A DNA stretch of 64,000 nt from Rostrohypoxylon terebratum (taxonomy: Eukaryota > Ascomycota > Sordariomycetes > Xylariales > Hypoxylaceae), in contig MU385858.1 of the NCBI GenBank assembly GCA_022497145.1, positions 1 through 64,000 on the forward strand, read 5' to 3'. The first letter of the stretch is position 1, and each line of letters begins with the position of its first letter. The notes below the pieces were generated by a model. That model had not been told where the DNA came from. It saw nothing but the letters and a program-made list of their open reading frames with translations, and ran no database searches. A program made the position numbers and the translations under genes. Below, one piece after another: positions 60,901 through 64,000 of the stretch.

Positions 60901-63900
60901 ATTCTGCTGAAGACTTCGATGAAGACCTCCGAGAGGTCCTACGCCGATGCGGTTGCAAGGGTGAAAAAATCTGCTTCATCATGGATGAGTCTAACGTACT
61001 TGACTCAGGTTTCTTGGAGCGTATGAACACACTTCTCGCCAACGCTGAAGTCCCTGGTCTCTTTGAAGGAGATGATTTTGCATCCCTGATGACAGCTTGT
61101 AAAGAAGGTGCACAACGGCAAGGATTGCTACTGGATTCCCAAGAAGAACTTTACAAATGGTTCACTCAGCAGATCGTCAAGAACTTGCATGTCGTGTTTA
61201 CCATGAACCCACCTGAAGACGGTTTATCCTCCAAAGCTGCTACTAGTCCGGCCCTGTTCAATCGTTGTGTACTCAATTGGTTTGGCGATTGGTCCGACCA
61301 GGCGCTCTTCCAAGTTGCCAATGAGCTTACTCATACCATTGACCTTGACAAGCCCAACTTCGCGGCACCTGATACTATTCCTGTCGCGTATCGCGGTCTT
61401 AACCTACCCCCTTCTCACAGAGAAACAATTGTCAATTCCATGGTTTATATCCACTATTCCCTGCAACGCTTCAACGCCAAGCTCCAGAAGCAACAAGGCA
61501 AGGTCACTTTCCTCACACCACGTCATTTCCTCGATTTCGTTGCCCAGTATGTTAAGCTATACAACGAGAAGCGCGAAGATCTAGAGGAACAGCAGCGTCA
61601 CTTGAATGTTGGACTTGACAAGTTAAGAGACACGGTCGAGAAAGTCCGTGATCTCAGGGCCAGTCTAGCCGAGAAGAAGACGCAGCTCGAGGCGAAAGAC
61701 GCCGAGGCCAACGAGAAGCTGCAACGCATGGTTGCTGATCAGCGGGAAGCTGAACAGCGCAAGGGTGCTTCCCTAGAGATCCAGGCAGCGCTTGAGAAGC
61801 AGGAAGCGGAAGTAGCCTCTCGCAAGGAGGTTGTTTTGAACGATCTTGCAAGAGCCGAGCCTGCCGTTGAAGAGGCTAAAGCTAGTGTCAGCAACATTAA
61901 ACGGCAGCACTTGACTGAAGTTAGGTCTATGGGTTCGCCACCGCAAGGTGTGCGGCTTGCGATGGAGTCGGTTTGCGCATTACTAGGCCACAAGATTGCA
62001 GACTGGAAGGGTGTTCAAGCTGTGGTGCGACGTGATGACTTCATTGCGAGCATCGTCAACTTCGACAATGAAAAGCAGATGACTAAGGCCCTGCGAACTC
62101 TCATGCGAAACAAATTTTTGAATCAGGGAGATTTTACATACGAAAAGGTGAACCGTGCCAGTAAGGCCTGTGGTCCGTTAGTTCAATGGGTAGAGGCCCA
62201 AGTTAATTACTCTGAGATCCTCGACAGAGTCGGTCCTCTACGAGAGGAGGTGGATCAGCTTGAGGAGCAAGCCCTCCAGACAAAGGCTGAAGCAAAGGCT
62301 GTTGAAAGCACAATCATCAGTCTAGAGCAAAGCATTGCGACTTACAAGACCGAATACGCCGCTCTTATCAGTGAGACCCAGGCCATCAAGGCCGAGATGT
62401 CTCGTGTTCAATTCAAGGTGGACCGAAGTGTAAGACTACTCGACAGTCTTTCCTCAGAACGTACCCGTTGGGAAGACGGAAGCAAATCATTTGAGACTCA
62501 AATTAGCACTTTGGTTGGAGATGTCCTAGTGGCTGCGGCTTTCCTAGCCTACAGTGGTCTATATGACCAGACCTTCCGAAAGTCGATGATGGAAGACTGG
62601 TTGCATCAATTACATCTTTCCGGGATCAGCTTTAAACCTCACAATCCCGTTACAGAATACTTGTCGACTGCCGACGAGCGACTCGGTTGGCAAGAGAATA
62701 CCTTACCCGTTGACGATCTCTGCACAGAAAACGCCATCATCCTTAAGCGGTTCAACCGGTACCCACTGATTATCGACCCCTCGGGCAGAGTTACCGAATT
62801 TCTTCAGCGCGAATGCAAAGACCGCCGTCTTACTGTTACTAGTTTCTTGGATGATTCGTTCACCAAGCAATTAGAGAGTTCTCTCCGATTCGGAAACCCG
62901 ATCCTCATTCAAGATGCCGAACATCTCGACCCCATTCTCAATCATGTCCTCAACAAGGAGTACCAAAAGACGGGCGGTCGTGTACTCATTCAGCTTGGCA
63001 AGCAGGAAATTGATTTCTCGCCTGCATTCAAGATTTATTTGTCCACCAGAGATCCCTCTGCTACATTCCCACCCGATATTTGCAGTCGAACCACATTCGT
63101 CAACTTTACTGTCACACAAAGCAGTCTGCAGACCCAGTCCCTTAACGATGTCCTGAAATCCGAGAGACCGGATGTCGACGAGAGAAGATCAAATCTCATC
63201 AAACTTCAAGGCGAGTTCAAGGTACATCTTCGACAACTCGAGAAGCGTCTTCTCCAAGCCCTTAACGAATCCCGTGGTAACATTCTGGATGATGACAATG
63301 TCATTGAGACCCTCGAGACCCTCAAGACAGAAGCTGGTGAAATCACGGCCAAGATAAGCAACACCGAAGGCGTTATGGCTGAAGTAGAGGAGATCACATT
63401 ACAGTACAGTATCATAGCGCGATCATGCAGTGCCGTGTTTGCTGTTCTTGAGCAATTGCACTACCTCAACCACTTCTATCAATTCTCGCTCCAGTATTTC
63501 CTGGACATTTTCCACTCTGTTCTCCACGGTAATAAGAACTTAACTGGCCAGACTGACTTCAACGTTCGCCGAGACATCATCATCAAGGACTTATTCGTGA
63601 CCACATTCAAAAGAACAGCTTTGGGTCTACTACAGAAGGATCGAATCACACTAGCTATGCTCCTTACTCAAGCCTCGCCTTACAAGATGGACAAGGGTCT
63701 GATTGACATCATCCTCGATGACCGCATCGAGGGCAAGGATCTTTCTACCGAAGGTGATGCGAAGGACGAGACATTCTCTAGAGCTAAGAAGCTTGTCGTA
63801 CTGAAGGACAAACTCGATCAAGTACCCTCCGCCGCCTGGGACACGTTCCTATCGGAAGAATTAGCCGAGAACGTCATCCCCCAAATCTGGGACGCCAATA

Positions 63901-64000
63901 CCGAGCCATTCGATCAGGGTTTACTCTCACTACTTCTCGTCAAGCTCTTCCGACTTGACCGTTTTGTCCCAGCTGCAGAGCGGTTCGTCGCATCAGTCTT
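51923..64000 (+). CDS. Cytoplasmic dynein heavy chain (truncated by window)
   Basis: Exon 1 is 51923-52220; after a 61-nt intron (52221-52281) one exon runs to the window edge, where the protein is cut in a codon at about residue 4005 (typically 4300-4400 aa in total). The first 1900 residues are the tail and linker. AAA1 has GPAGTGKT at 57804-57827 (residue about 1941), with CDDTFDFQAMGRIF and WGCFDEFNRLEERI after it. Further P-loops are AAA2 GNSGSGKS (58689, about 2236), AAA3 GPPGSGKT (59784, about 2601) and AAA4 GVSGSGKT (60810, about 2943). The stalk runs from about 61590 (VEKVRDLRASLAEKK) through the microtubule-binding tip (about 61900-62215) and back to about 62470. All P-loops are in one frame, supporting the absence of introns. 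Dynein moves toward microtubule minus ends and carries nuclei and endosomes in hyphae. The missing C-terminal part is beyond the window. Confidence 0.97.

Overview
The window is nuclear DNA of a filamentous ascomycete (Pezizomycotina; the gene set would fit a Sordariomycete, but I cannot fix the order). The evidence is: short GT-AG introns of about 50-150 nt with CTAAC/CTGAC-like branch sites; single-gene transcription units on both strands; a cytoplasmic dynein heavy chain; an AA9 polysaccharide monooxygenase; an Hsp10; a Svf1 homologue; and long gene-poor spacers full of short tandem repeats. No bacterial-style operon, CRISPR array, phage or confident tRNA/rRNA gene was seen.

Layout. 1-15 kb: a doubtful small ORF; a secreted SMP-30/lactonase-like protein (+); a convergent D-erythronate-dehydrogenase-like SDR (-); an unrecognised Cys/His-motif protein (-) whose frame continues past a TAG; an NCS1 (Fur-type) permease (+); an F-box-like protein with an acidic tail (+); and a secreted alpha/beta hydrolase (-). 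15-33 kb: cystathionine gamma-lyase (-), AA9 LPMO with a Cys-rich tail (-), mitochondrial Hsp10 (-), a Sat4/Hal4-type kinase (-), mitochondrial uL11 (-), Svf1 (+) and a seven-exon divergent histone H4 variant (+). 33-52 kb: a membrane-anchored GNAT-like protein (-); a 4.9-kb spacer carrying a clear TA-flanked MITE (36591-36923) and many 9-10 bp tandem repeats; a large C2H2 zinc-finger protein (+); a 2EXR/F-box-like protein (-); and a FAR1-domain Q/H/P-rich protein (+). 52-64 kb: the dynein heavy chain, two exons seen, cut by the window edge at about residue 4005.

Most genes are unrelated housekeeping or accessory genes and I do not see a biosynthetic cluster. The one suggestive pairing is the lactonase and the erythronate-dehydrogenase-like SDR, which converge with 129 bp between their stops and could act on sugar lactones and acids; this is inference only.

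The gene models below were built by hand by joining reading frames at GT-AG sites; for every complete multi-exon model the exon lengths sum to a multiple of three. The most notable items are the H4 variant with 16-17 nt microexons and an extra Gly in its tail, the MITE, a TAG-interrupted ORF with an 89-codon coding-like continuation, a two-donor choice at the start of Hsp10, and two stop-free introns of length 3n whose retention would give longer proteins.
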